A stretch of DNA of 64,000 bases, taken from contig NZ_SLYW01000002.1 of the NCBI RefSeq assembly GCF_004343585.1, positions 806,001 to 870,000 on the forward strand, read 5' to 3'. Numbering within the stretch: the first letter of the stretch is position 1; the number at the start of each line of letters is the position of its first letter. The position numbers were made by a program, and so were the translations under genes. Below, piece after piece: positions 1 through 8,803 of the stretch. The stretch is from Neorhizobium sp. JUb45 (GTDB taxonomy: Bacteria; Pseudomonadota; Alphaproteobacteria; Rhizobiales; Rhizobiaceae). The notes under the pieces were generated by a model. That model did not search any database, was not told where the DNA came from, and saw only the letters and a list, made by a program, of their open reading frames with translations.

Positions 1-299
1 CTCGCGTTCTCGATGTTCTGCAGGCTGAAGGCTACATCCGCGGTTATTCGGAAATTGATTTTGGTAACGGCAAGGCCGAGATCGAAATCGAACTCAAGTA
101 CTACGAAGGCGCGTCCGTGATCCGTAAGATCGGCCGCGTTTCGAAGCCGGGCCGCCGAGTTTATGTCTCGGTTAAGTCCATCCCGCAGGTCTCGAACGGC
201 CTCGGTATCACCATCCTTTCGACACCGAAGGGCGTGATGGCCGATCACCAGGCGCGCGAGCAGAACGTAGGCGGCGAGGTTCTTTGCTCGGTCTTCTAA
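1..299 (+). CDS. rpsH: 30S ribosomal protein S8 (5' end cut off)
   Basis: This is the C-terminal part of S8, a primary 16S rRNA binder and, in other bacteria, translational repressor of the spc operon. The reading frame is open from base 3 to the TAA at 297-299. The visible 98 residues include the S8 C-terminal pattern with 'SNGLGI' and '[13 protein letters not shown]', followed by 'GGEVLCSVF'. The start lies outside the window. It is followed 42 bases later by rplF, as in the spc operon. Confidence 0.97.
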   Translation, partial: RVLDVLQAEGYIRGYSEIDFGNGKAEIEIELKYYEGASVIRKIGRVSKPGRRVYVSVKSIPQVSNGLGITILSTPKGVMADHQAREQNVGGEVLCSVF

Positions 300-341
300 G
301 ACTGGGCAAGGATCTCCATAACGGACAGACAGGATAACATA

Positions 342-875
342 ATGTCTCGTATCGGTAAAAAGCCCGTTCCGGTTCCTGCAGGCGTAACGGCTTCGGTCGA
401 CGGCCAGAAGATCACCGCAAAGGGCCCGAAGGGCGAACTTTTCTTCGTTGCTAACGACGAAGTCAAAGTTGAATACAACGAAAACGCTGTTTCGGTGACC
501 CCGGTCAACGATTCCAAGGATGCTCGTTCGAAGTGGGGCATGTCCCGCACGATGATCGAGAACATCTTCAAGGGCGTTAAGGACGGTTACGAGCGCAAGC
601 TCGAAATCAACGGCGTCGGTTACCGCGCGGCTCTGCAGGGCAAGAACCTGCAGCTGCAGCTCGGTTTCTCTCACGATGTTGTCTATGAAGCCCCTGAGGG
701 CATCACCATTGCCGTGCCGAAGCCGACGGAAATCGTCGTCTCCGGCATCAATAAGCAGCAGGTCGGTCAGGTTGCAGCGGAAATCCGCGAATACCGCGGT
801 CCCGAGCCCTACAAGGGCAAAGGCGTCAAGTACGCTGGGGAACGGATCGTCCGCAAGGAAGGCAAGAAGAAGTAA
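342..875 (+). CDS. rplF: 50S ribosomal protein L6
   Basis: This is the 177-residue L6 of the large subunit, located near the GTPase-associated centre. The start 'MSRIGKKPV' and the C-terminal signature '[14 protein letters not shown]' (about residues 152-165) are diagnostic, and the length is normal for the family. The ATG at 342 is the only sensible start. It lies between rpsH and rplR in standard spc order and is 12 bases upstream of rplR, so the genes are presumably co-transcribed. Confidence 0.98.
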   Translation: MSRIGKKPVPVPAGVTASVDGQKITAKGPKGELFFVANDEVKVEYNENAVSVTPVNDSKDARSKWGMSRTMIENIFKGVKDGYERKLEINGVGYRAALQGKNLQLQLGFSHDVVYEAPEGITIAVPKPTEIVVSGINKQQVGQVAAEIREYRGPEPYKGKGVKYAGERIVRKEGKKK

Positions 876-887
876 GGACGAGCGATC

Positions 888-1250
888 ATGGCTACCAGAA
901 AAGAAGCACTCACAAAGCGTGCGAGCCGTGTTCGCCGCCAGATCAAGAAGGTCGCAAACGGCCGTCCGCGTCTGTCGGTTCACCGCTCGTCCAAGAACAT
1001 CTACGTACAGGTCATCGACGATGTGGCCGGCCGCACTCTTGCAGCCGCTTCCACGCTCGACGTCGATCTGCGCAAGTCGCTGAAGACCGGTGCGGACGTT
1101 GCAGCAGCTGCTGCCGTCGGCAAGCTGGTTGCAGAGCGCGCCTCCAAGGCCGGCGTGACGGAAGTCGTGTTCGATCGCGGCGCCTTCATCTACCATGGCC
1201 GCATCAAGGCACTTGCTGAAGCTGCCCGCGAAGGCGGTCTGAGCTTCTAA
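888..1250 (+). CDS. rplR: 50S ribosomal protein L18
   Basis: This is the 120-residue L18, which binds 5S rRNA in the central protuberance. The N-terminal basic segment '[13 protein letters not shown]', the central '[18 protein letters not shown]' and the end '[18 protein letters not shown]' are typical of L18. The start at 888 has a purine-rich AAGGACGAG upstream. Unlike the tight gaps on its 5' side, 140 bases separate it from rpsE, and that gap holds a strong hairpin. Confidence 0.98.
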   Translation: MATRKEALTKRASRVRRQIKKVANGRPRLSVHRSSKNIYVQVIDDVAGRTLAAASTLDVDLRKSLKTGADVAAAAAVGKLVAERASKAGVTEVVFDRGAFIYHGRIKALAEAAREGGLSF

Positions 1251-1255
1251 GAAAT

Positions 1256-1294
1256 TTTCGCCCGGTCTCACCCAATAGGGGAGGCCGGGCGAAA
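1256..1294 (+). promoter_or_regulatory. Hairpin in the rplR-rpsE gap
   Basis: A 14-base-pair stem (1256-1269 with 1281-1294, one T-G wobble) is capped by CCC/GGG pairing around an AATA loop. It begins six bases after the rplR stop. No run of T follows, so it does not look like an intrinsic terminator. An RNase processing site, a transcript-stability element or an attenuator are all possible; the function is not established. Confidence 0.6.
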
Positions 1295-1390
1295 TGCGGT
1301 TTCTCCGCAGCCCCCGGCCGATCTTGAGAAAGAGGGGACGGGTTATCTTTAACCTGCCGTTCCACCCGCAAAAGAAAAAGGAAAAGGACA

Positions 1391-1957
1391 ATGGCACAGG
1401 AAAGAAAGGGCCGTGACGATCGTCAGGGCCGTGAAGAGCGCGATAGCGAATTCGTCGACAAGTTGGTCGCGATCAACCGCGTCGCCAAGGTCGTCAAGGG
1501 CGGCCGTCGCTTCGGTTTTGCTGCTCTCGTCGTCGTCGGCGACCAGAAGGGCCGCGTTGGCTTCGGCCATGGCAAGGCTCGTGAAGTGCCGGAAGCTATC
1601 CGCAAGGCAACTGAATCTGCCAAGCGCGATCTGATCTTCGTACCGCTGCGTGACGGCCGTACGCTGCATCACGACGTCAACGGTCGCCATGGCGCCGGCA
1701 AGGTTCTGCTTCGTGCAGCCAAGGCTGGTACCGGCATCATCGCCGGTGGCCCGATGCGCGCCGTTTTCGAAACTCTCGGCATGCACGACGTTGTTGCAAA
1801 GTCGACCGGTTCGTCGAACCCGTACAACATGATCCGTGCGACGTTCGATGCCCTCAAGCACCAGGTGCATCCGAAGGATGTGGCAGCTCAGCGTGGCCTT
1901 AAGTATGCCACACTGCAGGCTCGTCGCGCCGCTTCCGGCAATGCGTCGGAAGAATAA
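1391..1957 (+). CDS. rpsE: 30S ribosomal protein S5
   Basis: This is the 188-residue S5, a small-subunit protein at the mRNA entry and decoding-fidelity region. The S5 double-stranded RNA-binding domain (about residues 21-84: '[20 protein letters not shown]' and '[17 protein letters not shown]') is followed by the C-terminal S5 domain with '[15 protein letters not shown]'. An AAAAGGAAAAGGAC purine tract precedes the ATG. It is followed 14 bases later by rpmD. Confidence 0.98.
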   Translation: MAQERKGRDDRQGREERDSEFVDKLVAINRVAKVVKGGRRFGFAALVVVGDQKGRVGFGHGKAREVPEAIRKATESAKRDLIFVPLRDGRTLHHDVNGRHGAGKVLLRAAKAGTGIIAGGPMRAVFETLGMHDVVAKSTGSSNPYNMIRATFDALKHQVHPKDVAAQRGLKYATLQARRAASGNASEE

Positions 1958-1971
1958 GAGGAGTCTGACAC

Positions 1972-2181
1972 ATGGCTAAGGCTACGAAGAAGACTGAAGC
2001 AAAGACGGTTACGATCGAACAGATCGGATCGCCTATTCGCCGTCCGGCCGTTCAGCGTGCAACGCTGGTTGGTCTGGGCCTCAACAAGATGCACCGGGTT
2101 CGCACGCTGGAAGACACTCCTTCCGTTCGTGGCATGATCCGGGCCGTCCAGCATCTCGTCCGCGTCGTCGACGAGAAGTGA
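1972..2181 (+). CDS. rpmD: 50S ribosomal protein L30
   Basis: This is the 69-residue L30. '[19 protein letters not shown]' and '[18 protein letters not shown]' are the conserved L30 core, and the protein is of normal bacterial length with a short N-terminal lysine-rich tail. An AAGAGGAG ribosome binding site precedes the ATG. It sits between rpsE and rplO, ten bases from the latter. Confidence 0.97.
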   Translation: MAKATKKTEAKTVTIEQIGSPIRRPAVQRATLVGLGLNKMHRVRTLEDTPSVRGMIRAVQHLVRVVDEK

Positions 2182-2191
2182 GGGTTTGATC

Positions 2192-2668
2192 ATGAAACTG
2201 AATGAGATCAAGGACAACGAAGGCGCCTCCAAGGACCGTATCCGCGTAGGTCGCGGTATCGGTTCGGGCAAGGGCAAGACCGGTGGTCGCGGCGTCAAGG
2301 GTCAGAAGGCCCGTTCCGGCGTTGCCATCAACGGCTTCGAAGGCGGTCAGATGCCTATCTACCGTCGTCTGCCAAAGCGTGGCTTCAACAACATCTTCTC
2401 GTCTGACTTCGCAACCGTTTCGGTTGGCCGTATTCAGGCTGCGATCGATGCCAAGAAGCTCGACCCGAAGGCAACGATCGATGCTGCAGCCCTCAAGGCT
2501 GCCGGCGTCATCCGTCGCCTCAAGGACGGCGTTCGCGTCCTGTCCGACGGCGAACTGACGGTAAAGGTTTCGATCGAAGCCGCCGGCGCCTCCAAGGCTG
2601 CTGTCGAGAAGATCGAAAAGGCTGGTGGCTCGATCAAGCTTCCGGCTGTCGAAACTGCCGCAGAGTAA
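2192..2668 (+). CDS. rplO: 50S ribosomal protein L15
   Basis: This is the 158-residue L15, an early-assembly large-subunit protein. '[12 protein letters not shown]' followed by the glycine-rich '[20 protein letters not shown]' (residues 21-40) is the L15 signature. The ATG at 2192 is chosen over a TTG two codons earlier because a GAGGG ribosome binding site lies at the right distance and the family starts with MKLNE. It is the last gene before a terminator-like hairpin that separates it from secY. Confidence 0.97.
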   Translation: MKLNEIKDNEGASKDRIRVGRGIGSGKGKTGGRGVKGQKARSGVAINGFEGGQMPIYRRLPKRGFNNIFSSDFATVSVGRIQAAIDAKKLDPKATIDAAALKAAGVIRRLKDGVRVLSDGELTVKVSIEAAGASKAAVEKIEKAGGSIKLPAVETAAE

Positions 2669-2676
2669 AACCTTTG

Positions 2677-2711
2677 AAATCGCCCGGAGTGAGCTTCACA
2701 CCGGGCGATTT
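2677..2711 (+). terminator. Terminator-like hairpin after rplO
   Basis: A perfect 11-base-pair stem (2677-2687 with 2701-2711) is G/C-rich with a flanking AAAT/ATTT. The 3' arm ends in TTTT within 'GATTTTATGTCC', so the U tract is short. It could attenuate or end transcription of the spc genes, leaving secY partly dependent on a promoter in 2712-2890. Confidence 0.6.
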
Positions 2712-2901
2712 TATGTCCATATGTGAGCCTCACGATCCCAGGGCAGTCCGGCCGGTCAGCTTACCGGGATCAAACGGAAAAGCGGGTGAGGCAGGCGATT
2801 GCTGATTGCAGTTCGCGCCCCCGAATTTCTGAAAAACAGAATCAAGACTAGGTTCCGGTTTGGCGTTTTGCTGCCGGGGACAGGGTCGGGCGGAGAATTC
2901 C

Positions 2902-4242
2902 ATGGCTTCAGCAGCTGAACAACTGGCCTCAAATCTGAATTTTTCGACTTTCGCCAAGGCGGAAGATCTCAAGAAGCGCCTGTGGTTTACGCTGGCAGCC
3001 CTTCTTGTGTACCGTCTGGGTACGCATATTCCGCTTCCGGGTCTGAACCCCGAGGCTTATGCCGCAGCCTTCCGCGGTCAGTCGGGTGGTATTCTCGGCC
3101 TCTTCAACATGTTTTCGGGCGGCGCCGTCGAGCGTATGGCGATCTTCGCGCTCGGCATCATGCCTTACATCTCCGCATCGATCATCGTGCAGCTGATGAC
3201 CTCGGTCGTTCCCTCGCTTGAAAACCTGAAGAAGGAAGGCGAGCAGGGCCGCAAGATCATTAACCAGTACACCCGTTACGGCACCGTTCTTCTCGGCACG
3301 CTGCAGGCCTATGGCATTGCTGTCGGCCTCGAAAGCGGGCAGGGGCTTGTTATCGATCCGGGCTGGTTCTTCCGAATCGCCACCGTCGTGACGCTGCTTG
3401 GCGGCACCATGTTCCTGATGTGGCTGGGTGAGCAGATCACCTCGCGCGGTCTCGGCAACGGTATCTCGCTGATCATCTTCGCCGGTATTGCCGCAGGCCT
3501 GCCGAGCGCTCTTGCCAACACGCTGGAACTTGGCCGCACGGGCGCGCTGAACACGGGCCTCATTCTGCTGGTCGTCCTCGTTGCCATCGGCGTCATAGCT
3601 CTGATCGTTTTCGTCGAGCGTGCGCAGCGTCGCCTTCTGATCCAGTATCCGAAGCGTCAGGTCGGCAATCGCATGTTCCAGGGCGACACGTCGCACCTGC
3701 CGCTGAAGCTCAACACTTCGGGTGTCATTCCGGCAATCTTCGCTTCCTCTTTGCTGCTTCTGCCGGCAACGGCTGCTGGCTTTGCCAGCAACAACCAGCT
3801 GCCTGAATGGGCAACCATGGTTATCTCGGCGCTCGGCCACGGCCAGCCAGTGTTCATGCTTCTGTATGGCCTGCTGATCGCCTTCTTCGCCTTCTTCTAC
3901 ACGGCCATCGTCTTCAATCCCAAGGAGACGGCGGACAACCTGAAGAAACATGGTGGCTTCATTCCGGGCATTCGTCCGGGTGATCGCACCGCTGAATATA
4001 TTGACTACGTGCTTACCCGCATCACGGTTATCGGCGCTATTTATCTTGTCTTCGTCTGCACTCTGCCTGAGCTTCTGATTGCCCGCACGGGTATTCCATT
4101 AGCCCTTGGTGGTACTTCGCTTTTGATTGTCGTCAGTGTAACCCTTGATACGGTCGCACAGATCCAGGGACACCTCATTGCGCAGCAGTATGAGGGTCTG
4201 ATCAAGAAGTCGAAACTGCGCGGAGGAAAGAGGGGACGATGA
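2902..4242 (+). CDS. secY: Preprotein translocase subunit SecY
   Basis: This is the 446-residue channel subunit of the Sec translocase in the inner membrane. It has the usual ten hydrophobic segments, the N-terminal amphipathic region, and the conserved '[22 protein letters not shown]' and 'NYTRYGT'-like cytoplasmic loop sequences (here 'NQYTRYGT'). The ATG at 2902 is chosen because CGGAG lies six bases upstream and the product begins with a normal '[14 protein letters not shown]'; an upstream in-frame start adds an unlikely 14 residues. The gene overlaps adk by four bases (ATGA), so the two are translationally coupled. Confidence 0.97.
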   Translation: MASAAEQLASNLNFSTFAKAEDLKKRLWFTLAALLVYRLGTHIPLPGLNPEAYAAAFRGQSGGILGLFNMFSGGAVERMAIFALGIMPYISASIIVQLMTSVVPSLENLKKEGEQGRKIINQYTRYGTVLLGTLQAYGIAVGLESGQGLVIDPGWFFRIATVVTLLGGTMFLMWLGEQITSRGLGNGISLIIFAGIAAGLPSALANTLELGRTGALNTGLILLVVLVAIGVIALIVFVERAQRRLLIQYPKRQVGNRMFQGDTSHLPLKLNTSGVIPAIFASSLLLLPATAAGFASNNQLPEWATMVISALGHGQPVFMLLYGLLIAFFAFFYTAIVFNPKETADNLKKHGGFIPGIRPGDRTAEYIDYVLTRITVIGAIYLVFVCTLPELLIARTGIPLALGGTSLLIVVSVTLDTVAQIQGHLIAQQYEGLIKKSKLRGGKRGR

Positions 4243-4823
4243 GACTGATCTTTTTGGGACCGCCCGGGGCGGGCAAGGGCACCCAGGCCAAGCTTCTGAC
4301 CGAGAGATACGGTATTCCGCAGCTCTCCACCGGCGACATGCTTCGTGCCGCCAAGGAAGCCGAAACTGAAATCGGCCTTAAGGCTAAGGCCGTCATGGAT
4401 GCTGGCCAGCTGGTCTCAGACGAGATCGTCAATGCGATCGTCGCTGAACGCATCGACGCCGAGGACTGTGCCAAGGGCTTTATCCTCGACGGTTATCCGC
4501 GCACCGTGCCGCAGGCCGTTGCGCTGGAGAAGATGCTCGAGGACAAGGGCTGCCCGCTGGATACGGTCATCGAGCTGAAGGTCGACGAGAACGCCCTGTT
4601 GGGCCGAATCGAAAACCGAGTCGCCGAAACGATCGCCGCAGGCGGCAAGGTTCGTGCAGATGACATGCCGGAAGCTTTCAAGAAGCGTCTGGTCGAATAC
4701 CGCGAGAAGACTGCTCCGCTATCGGCGCATTATGCTTCGACCGGCCAGTTGAAGACGATCGATGGCATGGCTGACGTAAAGACGGTCACGGCTGAAATCG
4801 AAAAGCACCTGTCGGCTCTTTGA
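4239..4823 (+). CDS. adk: Adenylate kinase (short-lid form)
   Basis: This is a 194-residue cytosolic enzyme interconverting ATP+AMP and 2 ADP. The P-loop '[10 protein letters not shown]' occupies residues 7-16, and '[14 protein letters not shown]' carries the AMP-binding and lid-closing arginine. The protein is short because the four-cysteine or beta-hairpin lid is replaced by a brief segment around '[18 protein letters not shown]', the form common in Rhizobiales. The start codon overlaps the secY stop. A 233-base gap then precedes rpsM. Confidence 0.97.
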   Translation: MRLIFLGPPGAGKGTQAKLLTERYGIPQLSTGDMLRAAKEAETEIGLKAKAVMDAGQLVSDEIVNAIVAERIDAEDCAKGFILDGYPRTVPQAVALEKMLEDKGCPLDTVIELKVDENALLGRIENRVAETIAAGGKVRADDMPEAFKKRLVEYREKTAPLSAHYASTGQLKTIDGMADVKTVTAEIEKHLSAL

Positions 4824-5056
4824 TCCGTAGGGGACTGTTAAAGAATCTTGGCGGTGCCGGTTGCTTTCAGCCACTGATTCCGCTAAACACCGCGCCAACT
4901 CGCGACATTTCTGCGATCGGCGCGGTTTTCCCGTGAGGGAAGCCGGGTCCGATCGTTTTGACATGTTCCGGATCGAAATTGAACTGGTGACCGCTTAAGG
5001 TCGCTATCATGAACAAGCACCACTTGCCGGATGGCAACTGGAAAAGGAGAGCAGAC

Positions 5057-5425
5057 GTGGCACGTATCGCTGGCGTCAACATCCCGACTGCGAAGCGCGT
5101 TGTTATCGCGCTGACCTACATTCACGGGATTGGTCCGAAGTTCGCGCAGGAAATCATGGAGAAGACTGGTCTTCCCGCCGATAAGCGCGTCCATCAGCTG
5201 ACGGACTCTGAAGTCCTTCAGATCCGCGAAACCATCGACCGCGACTATCAGGTCGAAGGCGATCTTCGTCGCGAAACTGCGATGAACATCAAGCGCCTCA
5301 TGGACCTCGGTTGCTACCGTGGCCTGCGTCACCGTCGTGGCCTTCCGGTCCGCGGTCAGCGCACGCACACCAACGCTCGTACCCGCAAGGGTCCGGCGAA
5401 GGCGATTGCTGGTAAGAAGAAGTAA
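5057..5425 (+). CDS. rpsM: 30S ribosomal protein S13
   Basis: This is the 122-residue S13, which contacts the large subunit and P-site tRNA. '[20 protein letters not shown]', '[20 protein letters not shown]' and the lysine-rich tail '[11 protein letters not shown]' are diagnostic. I choose the GTG at 5057 because AAAAGGAGAG lies nine bases upstream and the family starts (V/M)ARIAGVN; an upstream ATG at 5009 would add 16 unrelated residues. The gene is separated by 127 bases with two hairpins from rpsK. Confidence 0.95.
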   Translation: MARIAGVNIPTAKRVVIALTYIHGIGPKFAQEIMEKTGLPADKRVHQLTDSEVLQIRETIDRDYQVEGDLRRETAMNIKRLMDLGCYRGLRHRRGLPVRGQRTHTNARTRKGPAKAIAGKKK

Positions 5426-5445
5426 TCTTCGGGAATCCGGAGTGG

Positions 5446-5467
5446 GAGGCTGGCTGCTGCCGGCCTC
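5446..5467 (+). promoter_or_regulatory. First hairpin in the rpsM-rpsK gap
   Basis: A nine-pair stem (5446-5454 with 5459-5467, one T-G pair) closes a TGCT loop and is followed by 'TTTATAATTT'. It resembles a weak intrinsic terminator or attenuator inside the ribosomal cluster. Confidence 0.55.
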
Positions 5468-5477
5468 TTTATAATTT

Positions 5478-5502
5478 GGCCTGTATCCTTGCGATGCAGG
5501 CC
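5478..5502 (+). promoter_or_regulatory. Second hairpin in the rpsM-rpsK gap
   Basis: A ten-pair stem (5478-5487 with 5493-5502, one T-G pair) closes a five-base CTTGC loop. It lies 50 bases before the rpsK start and could be a protein-binding or processing element. Confidence 0.55.
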
Positions 5503-5552
5503 GGTGGAGCCGCTGGAACTACGGCGGTGAAGAGATCGACGAAAGGAAGATC

Positions 5553-5942
5553 ATGGCCAAGGAAGCCACACGCGTTCGCCGTCGCGAACGTAAAAACATC
5601 ACGTCGGGCGTTGCCCACGTTAACTCGACTTTCAACAACACGATGATCACCATCACGGACGCACAGGGCAACGCAATTGCTTGGTCGTCTGCTGGTGCAA
5701 AGGGCTTCAAGGGTTCGCGTAAGTCGACTCCGTTTGCGGCCCAGATCGCTGCTGAAGACTGCGCCAAGAAGGCTCAGGAACACGGCATGAAGTCGCTTGA
5801 AGTCGAAGTTACCGGTCCGGGTTCCGGCCGTGAATCGGCTCTGCGCGCCCTCCAGGCTGCCGGGTTCATGATCACCTCCATTCGCGACGTGACGCCGATC
5901 CCGCACAACGGTTGCCGTCCGCGCAAGAAGCGCCGCGTCTGA
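5553..5942 (+). CDS. rpsK: 30S ribosomal protein S11
   Basis: This is the 129-residue S11, which forms part of the mRNA exit platform. '[18 protein letters not shown]', '[19 protein letters not shown]' and the C-terminal '[19 protein letters not shown]' identify it with certainty. An AAAGGAAG ribosome binding site precedes the ATG. In enterobacteria rpsD would follow; here rpoA follows directly after a 177-base gap, the usual alphaproteobacterial arrangement. Confidence 0.98.
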   Translation: MAKEATRVRRRERKNITSGVAHVNSTFNNTMITITDAQGNAIAWSSAGAKGFKGSRKSTPFAAQIAAEDCAKKAQEHGMKSLEVEVTGPGSGRESALRALQAAGFMITSIRDVTPIPHNGCRPRKKRRV

Positions 5943-5994
5943 TCGCATTTCGGGGCTGCGTGTGGCGCGGCTTCGTTCAAAGAACTCTGGTATC

Positions 5995-6026
5995 GCCGCC
6001 CGGCCTCACGTTTGAGGTTTGGCGGC
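5995..6026 (+). promoter_or_regulatory. Interrupted hairpin in the rpsK-rpoA gap
   Basis: Outer arms GCCGCC/GGCGGC (5995-6000 and 6021-6026) and inner arms CCTCA/TGAGG enclose a CGTT loop, separated by a three-by-three internal loop. It lies about 95 bases before the rpoA start. Confidence 0.45.
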
Positions 6027-6119
6027 TTTGCCTGTATCGCCGACAAGCATCTTGCATCGTTGGTGTTCTCGTGATCGGTTGCCACGATTGGATGGTGGCA
6101 GCGTACGGAAGGGAAAAAT

Positions 6120-7130
6120 ATGATTCAGAAGAACTGGCAGGAATTGATCAAGCCGAACAAGGTCGATTTCACCTCGTCCGGTCGCACGAAGGTAACGCTG
6201 GTCGCCGAGCCGCTTGAACGTGGCTTCGGTCTTACGCTCGGCAACGCCCTGCGTCGCGTTCTCCTGTCGTCTCTGCGTGGTGCTGCTGTCACCGCAGTGC
6301 AGATCGACGGCGTCCTGCATGAATTCTCCTCCATCCCCGGCGTTCGGGAAGATGTGACGGATATCGTGCTCAACATCAAAGAAATCGCCATCAAGATGGA
6401 CGGCGACGATGCCAAGCGCATGGTCGTTCGCAAGCAGGGTCCGGGTTCGGTCACTGCCGGCGACATCCAGACGGTCGGCGATATCGAGATCCTGAACCCT
6501 GACCACGTGATCTGCACGCTCGACGAGGGCGCCGAGATCCGCATGGAGTTCACGGTCAACAACGGCAAGGGTTACGTCCCGGCCGATCGCAACCGTGCGG
6601 AAGATGCTCCGATCGGCCTTATCCCGGTCGACAGCCTCTACTCGCCGGTGAAGAAGGTATCGTACAAGGTTGAGAACACCCGCGAAGGCCAGGTTCTCGA
6701 CTATGACAAGCTGACCATGACCATCGAAACCGATGGTTCGGTCACCGGTGAAGATGCCGTCGCATTCGCTGCCCGCATCCTTCAGGACCAGCTGTCGGTC
6801 TTCGTCAATTTCGACGAGCCGCAGAAGGAAGCCGAAGAGGAAGCAGTCACCGAGCTGGCATTCAACCCGGCGCTCCTCAAGAAGGTCGACGAACTGGAAC
6901 TTTCCGTCCGTTCGGCGAACTGCCTGAAGAACGACAACATCGTTTATATCGGCGACCTGATCCAGAAGACCGAAGCAGAAATGCTCCGCACTCCGAACTT
7001 TGGTCGCAAGTCGCTCAACGAGATCAAGGAAGTTCTCGCGTCCATGGGCCTCCATCTTGGTATGGAAGTTCCCGCCTGGCCGCCGGAGAACATCGAAGAC
7101 CTCGCAAAGCGTTACGAAGACCAATACTAA
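6120..7130 (+). CDS. rpoA: DNA-directed RNA polymerase subunit alpha
   Basis: This 336-residue subunit nucleates RNA polymerase assembly and contacts activators. The N-terminal dimerisation domain (about residues 20-235) includes '[20 protein letters not shown]'. The C-terminal domain (about residues 255-325) includes '[18 protein letters not shown]' and '[18 protein letters not shown]', the DNA- and activator-binding module. The ATG at 6120 follows a GGAAGGG site. Gap to rplQ is 45 bases. Confidence 0.98.
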   Translation: MIQKNWQELIKPNKVDFTSSGRTKVTLVAEPLERGFGLTLGNALRRVLLSSLRGAAVTAVQIDGVLHEFSSIPGVREDVTDIVLNIKEIAIKMDGDDAKRMVVRKQGPGSVTAGDIQTVGDIEILNPDHVICTLDEGAEIRMEFTVNNGKGYVPADRNRAEDAPIGLIPVDSLYSPVKKVSYKVENTREGQVLDYDKLTMTIETDGSVTGEDAVAFAARILQDQLSVFVNFDEPQKEAEEEAVTELAFNPALLKKVDELELSVRSANCLKNDNIVYIGDLIQKTEAEMLRTPNFGRKSLNEIKEVLASMGLHLGMEVPAWPPENIEDLAKRYEDQY

Positions 7131-7175
7131 CTAGTCAGACTGCAGGCGAATGCCTGCAAGTGAAGGAGACAAATC

Positions 7176-7601
7176 ATGCGCCACGCAAAAGCCGGCCGCA
7201 AGCTTAACCGTACTGCCAGCCACCGTAAGGCGATGTTCGCCAACATGGCTGCTTCGCTCATCACGCACGAGCAGATCGTCACCACTCTCCCGAAGGCGAA
7301 GGAAATTCGCCCGATCGTCGAGAAGCTGGTAACGCTCGGCAAGCGCGGCGACCTGCACGCTCGTCGTCAGGCCATCTCGCAGATCCAGGACAACGACGCT
7401 GTCAAGAAGCTGTTCGATGCCATCGCTTCGCGTTACGCAACCCGCAACGGCGGTTACCTGCGTATCATGAAGGCTGGTTACCGTCAGGGCGACAACGCTC
7501 CGATGGCTGTCATCGAGTTCGTTGAACGCGACGTTGATGCCAAGGGCAAGGCCGACAAGGCTCGTGTTGCCGCTGAAGCAGAAGCTGCTGAAGCCGCTTA
7601 A
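7176..7601 (+). CDS. rplQ: 50S ribosomal protein L17
   Basis: This is the 141-residue L17 at the rim of the peptide exit tunnel. '[21 protein letters not shown]' (broken here as in the family start), '[20 protein letters not shown]' and '[19 protein letters not shown]' are conserved. A short alanine- and glutamate-rich C-terminal tail extends beyond the core, which is common in rhizobia. It is the last gene of the ribosomal cluster and is followed by a strong terminator. Confidence 0.97.
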   Translation: MRHAKAGRKLNRTASHRKAMFANMAASLITHEQIVTTLPKAKEIRPIVEKLVTLGKRGDLHARRQAISQIQDNDAVKKLFDAIASRYATRNGGYLRIMKAGYRQGDNAPMAVIEFVERDVDAKGKADKARVAAEAEAAEAA

Positions 7602-7624
7602 TTTCGGCTTCGATCTATCCTTTG

Positions 7625-7655
7625 AAAAGGCCGGGTGGAAACGCCCGGCCTTTTT
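7625..7655 (+). terminator. Intrinsic terminator of the ribosomal protein cluster
   Basis: An 11-pair stem (7625-7635 with 7644-7654), extended by two inner pairs, closes a GAAA tetraloop and is followed by five T. It lies 23 bases after the rplQ stop. Confidence 0.9.
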
Positions 7656-7676
7656 CATGTCTTGCGGGGAGGGCGC

Positions 7677-8105
7677 ATGGCGACCGACAAAGAGATGTGG
7701 AACCGGAGGTGGCGCAGGCTGCTCGTCGTCATCCTCGTGATCATGGCGGGGCTGGCACTCCGGCGCTTCGGATATGATCTCGGACTGTCCTTCCTGGTGG
7801 TGAAATATGGTGGCTCCATTCTCTGGGGCGCCATGGTCTTCCTGCTGATCGCTGTTGTCAGCGGTTCACTGAGGATCGTTCGGATGGTCGTCATGGCGCT
7901 AGCAATCGCCGCCGCGGTGGAATTCTCCCGGCTATATCACACGCCCGAACTCGACGCGTTTCGCCTGACGCTGGCCGGGAAATTGCTGCTTGGCCGCGTT
8001 TTCTCGCTCTGGAATATCCTGGCCTACGCGGTTGGTATCGGATTGGTCGCCGCCGCAGACATTTGTCTTTCGCGATTGACTGTAATCAAAGTCGGCCGGC
8101 GGTGA
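7677..8105 (+). CDS. DUF2809 family small membrane protein
   Basis: This 142-residue protein has about four hydrophobic segments. The family pattern is visible: 'KYGGSILWGAMVFLL' in the second segment, and 'EFSRLYHTPELDAFR' with 'GKLLLGRVFSLWNILAYAVG' in the C-terminal half, which match the DUF2809 (sometimes called YjgA-type membrane) family. The function of the family is unknown. The ATG at 7677 is chosen because GGGGAGGG precedes it and the upstream in-frame ATG lies inside the rplQ terminator. Confidence 0.8.
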   Translation: MATDKEMWNRRWRRLLVVILVIMAGLALRRFGYDLGLSFLVVKYGGSILWGAMVFLLIAVVSGSLRIVRMVVMALAIAAAVEFSRLYHTPELDAFRLTLAGKLLLGRVFSLWNILAYAVGIGLVAAADICLSRLTVIKVGRR

Positions 8106-8148
8106 TCCCGCTAAGTTGTCTCTTGTCAACACAGTGCGAGGGATGACA

Positions 8149-8727
8149 ATGACTTACGCTCCGATATTCGACCGCGAACCCAGAAATTTGTTTATTCCTG
8201 CCCTTGGCGGATTTTACGAACGGATTGCTCAGCCCATGGCCTGGAGCGTGTTCCGTCTGGCAATTGGCGGGATGCTTGCCATCGAGGGATGGGCCAAGAT
8301 CACGGCGCCGTTCGCGCAAATCGGCTTTGTCGAGAATATCGGCTTCTATCCGGGCTGGCTGTGGTCGCCGCTTCTCGCCGCCGTGCAGTTTTTCGGTGGC
8401 ATCATGATTGCTCTCGGCCTGTTCACCCGTCCGGCAGCGCTGGCCAATGGTGTCATGTTGGCGATCACGCTGTTCTATCATTTCGCGCATCCATACGGAG
8501 ATGCATTTCTGACGCAGGCCGGTATCGATGCGCTGAAGGCTGGCGGCGATCTGTTCACCCAGCCGGCAATGGCAAGGCTCGCCGATGGCGGCGCAAAATT
8601 CCTGCATCAGGCGCAGGGCAAGGCGGAACAGGCATCGTTGTTCTGGACTGGCGGCGCTTTCATGTTCGCAGCCTTCGGCGGCGGTTATCTGTCGCTCGAT
8701 CGTCTGCTCTTCAAGAAACAGTTTTAG
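8149..8727 (+). CDS. DoxX family membrane protein
   Basis: This 192-residue inner-membrane protein has a DoxX-type four-helix core: 'RLAIGGMLAIEGWAKI' (helix 1), 'LLAAVQFFGGIMIALGLFTRPAALANGVMLAI' split over helices 2-3, and a C-terminal helix near 'GGYLSLDRLL'. DoxX proteins are linked to redox and respiratory functions, but no substrate can be assigned here. Of two nearby ATGs, 8149 is preferred because GAGGG lies six bases upstream. It converges on the DUF817 gene across a hairpin. Confidence 0.82.
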   Translation: MTYAPIFDREPRNLFIPALGGFYERIAQPMAWSVFRLAIGGMLAIEGWAKITAPFAQIGFVENIGFYPGWLWSPLLAAVQFFGGIMIALGLFTRPAALANGVMLAITLFYHFAHPYGDAFLTQAGIDALKAGGDLFTQPAMARLADGGAKFLHQAQGKAEQASLFWTGGAFMFAAFGGGYLSLDRLLFKKQF

Positions 8728-8755
8728 ACATCACGCGAGGTTCAGCGGGAGGGGC

Positions 8756-8785
8756 GAGGGTCGGACACATCAGGGTCCGGCCCTC
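8756..8785. terminator. Hairpin between convergent DoxX and DUF817 genes
   Basis: An 11-pair stem (8756-8766 with 8775-8785, one T-G pair) lies in the 76-base gap between two converging genes, 29 bases after the DoxX stop. No long T run follows, so termination efficiency is uncertain. Confidence 0.5.
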
Positions 8786-8803
8786 ATCTGCTTGCGGTAG
8801 CGC

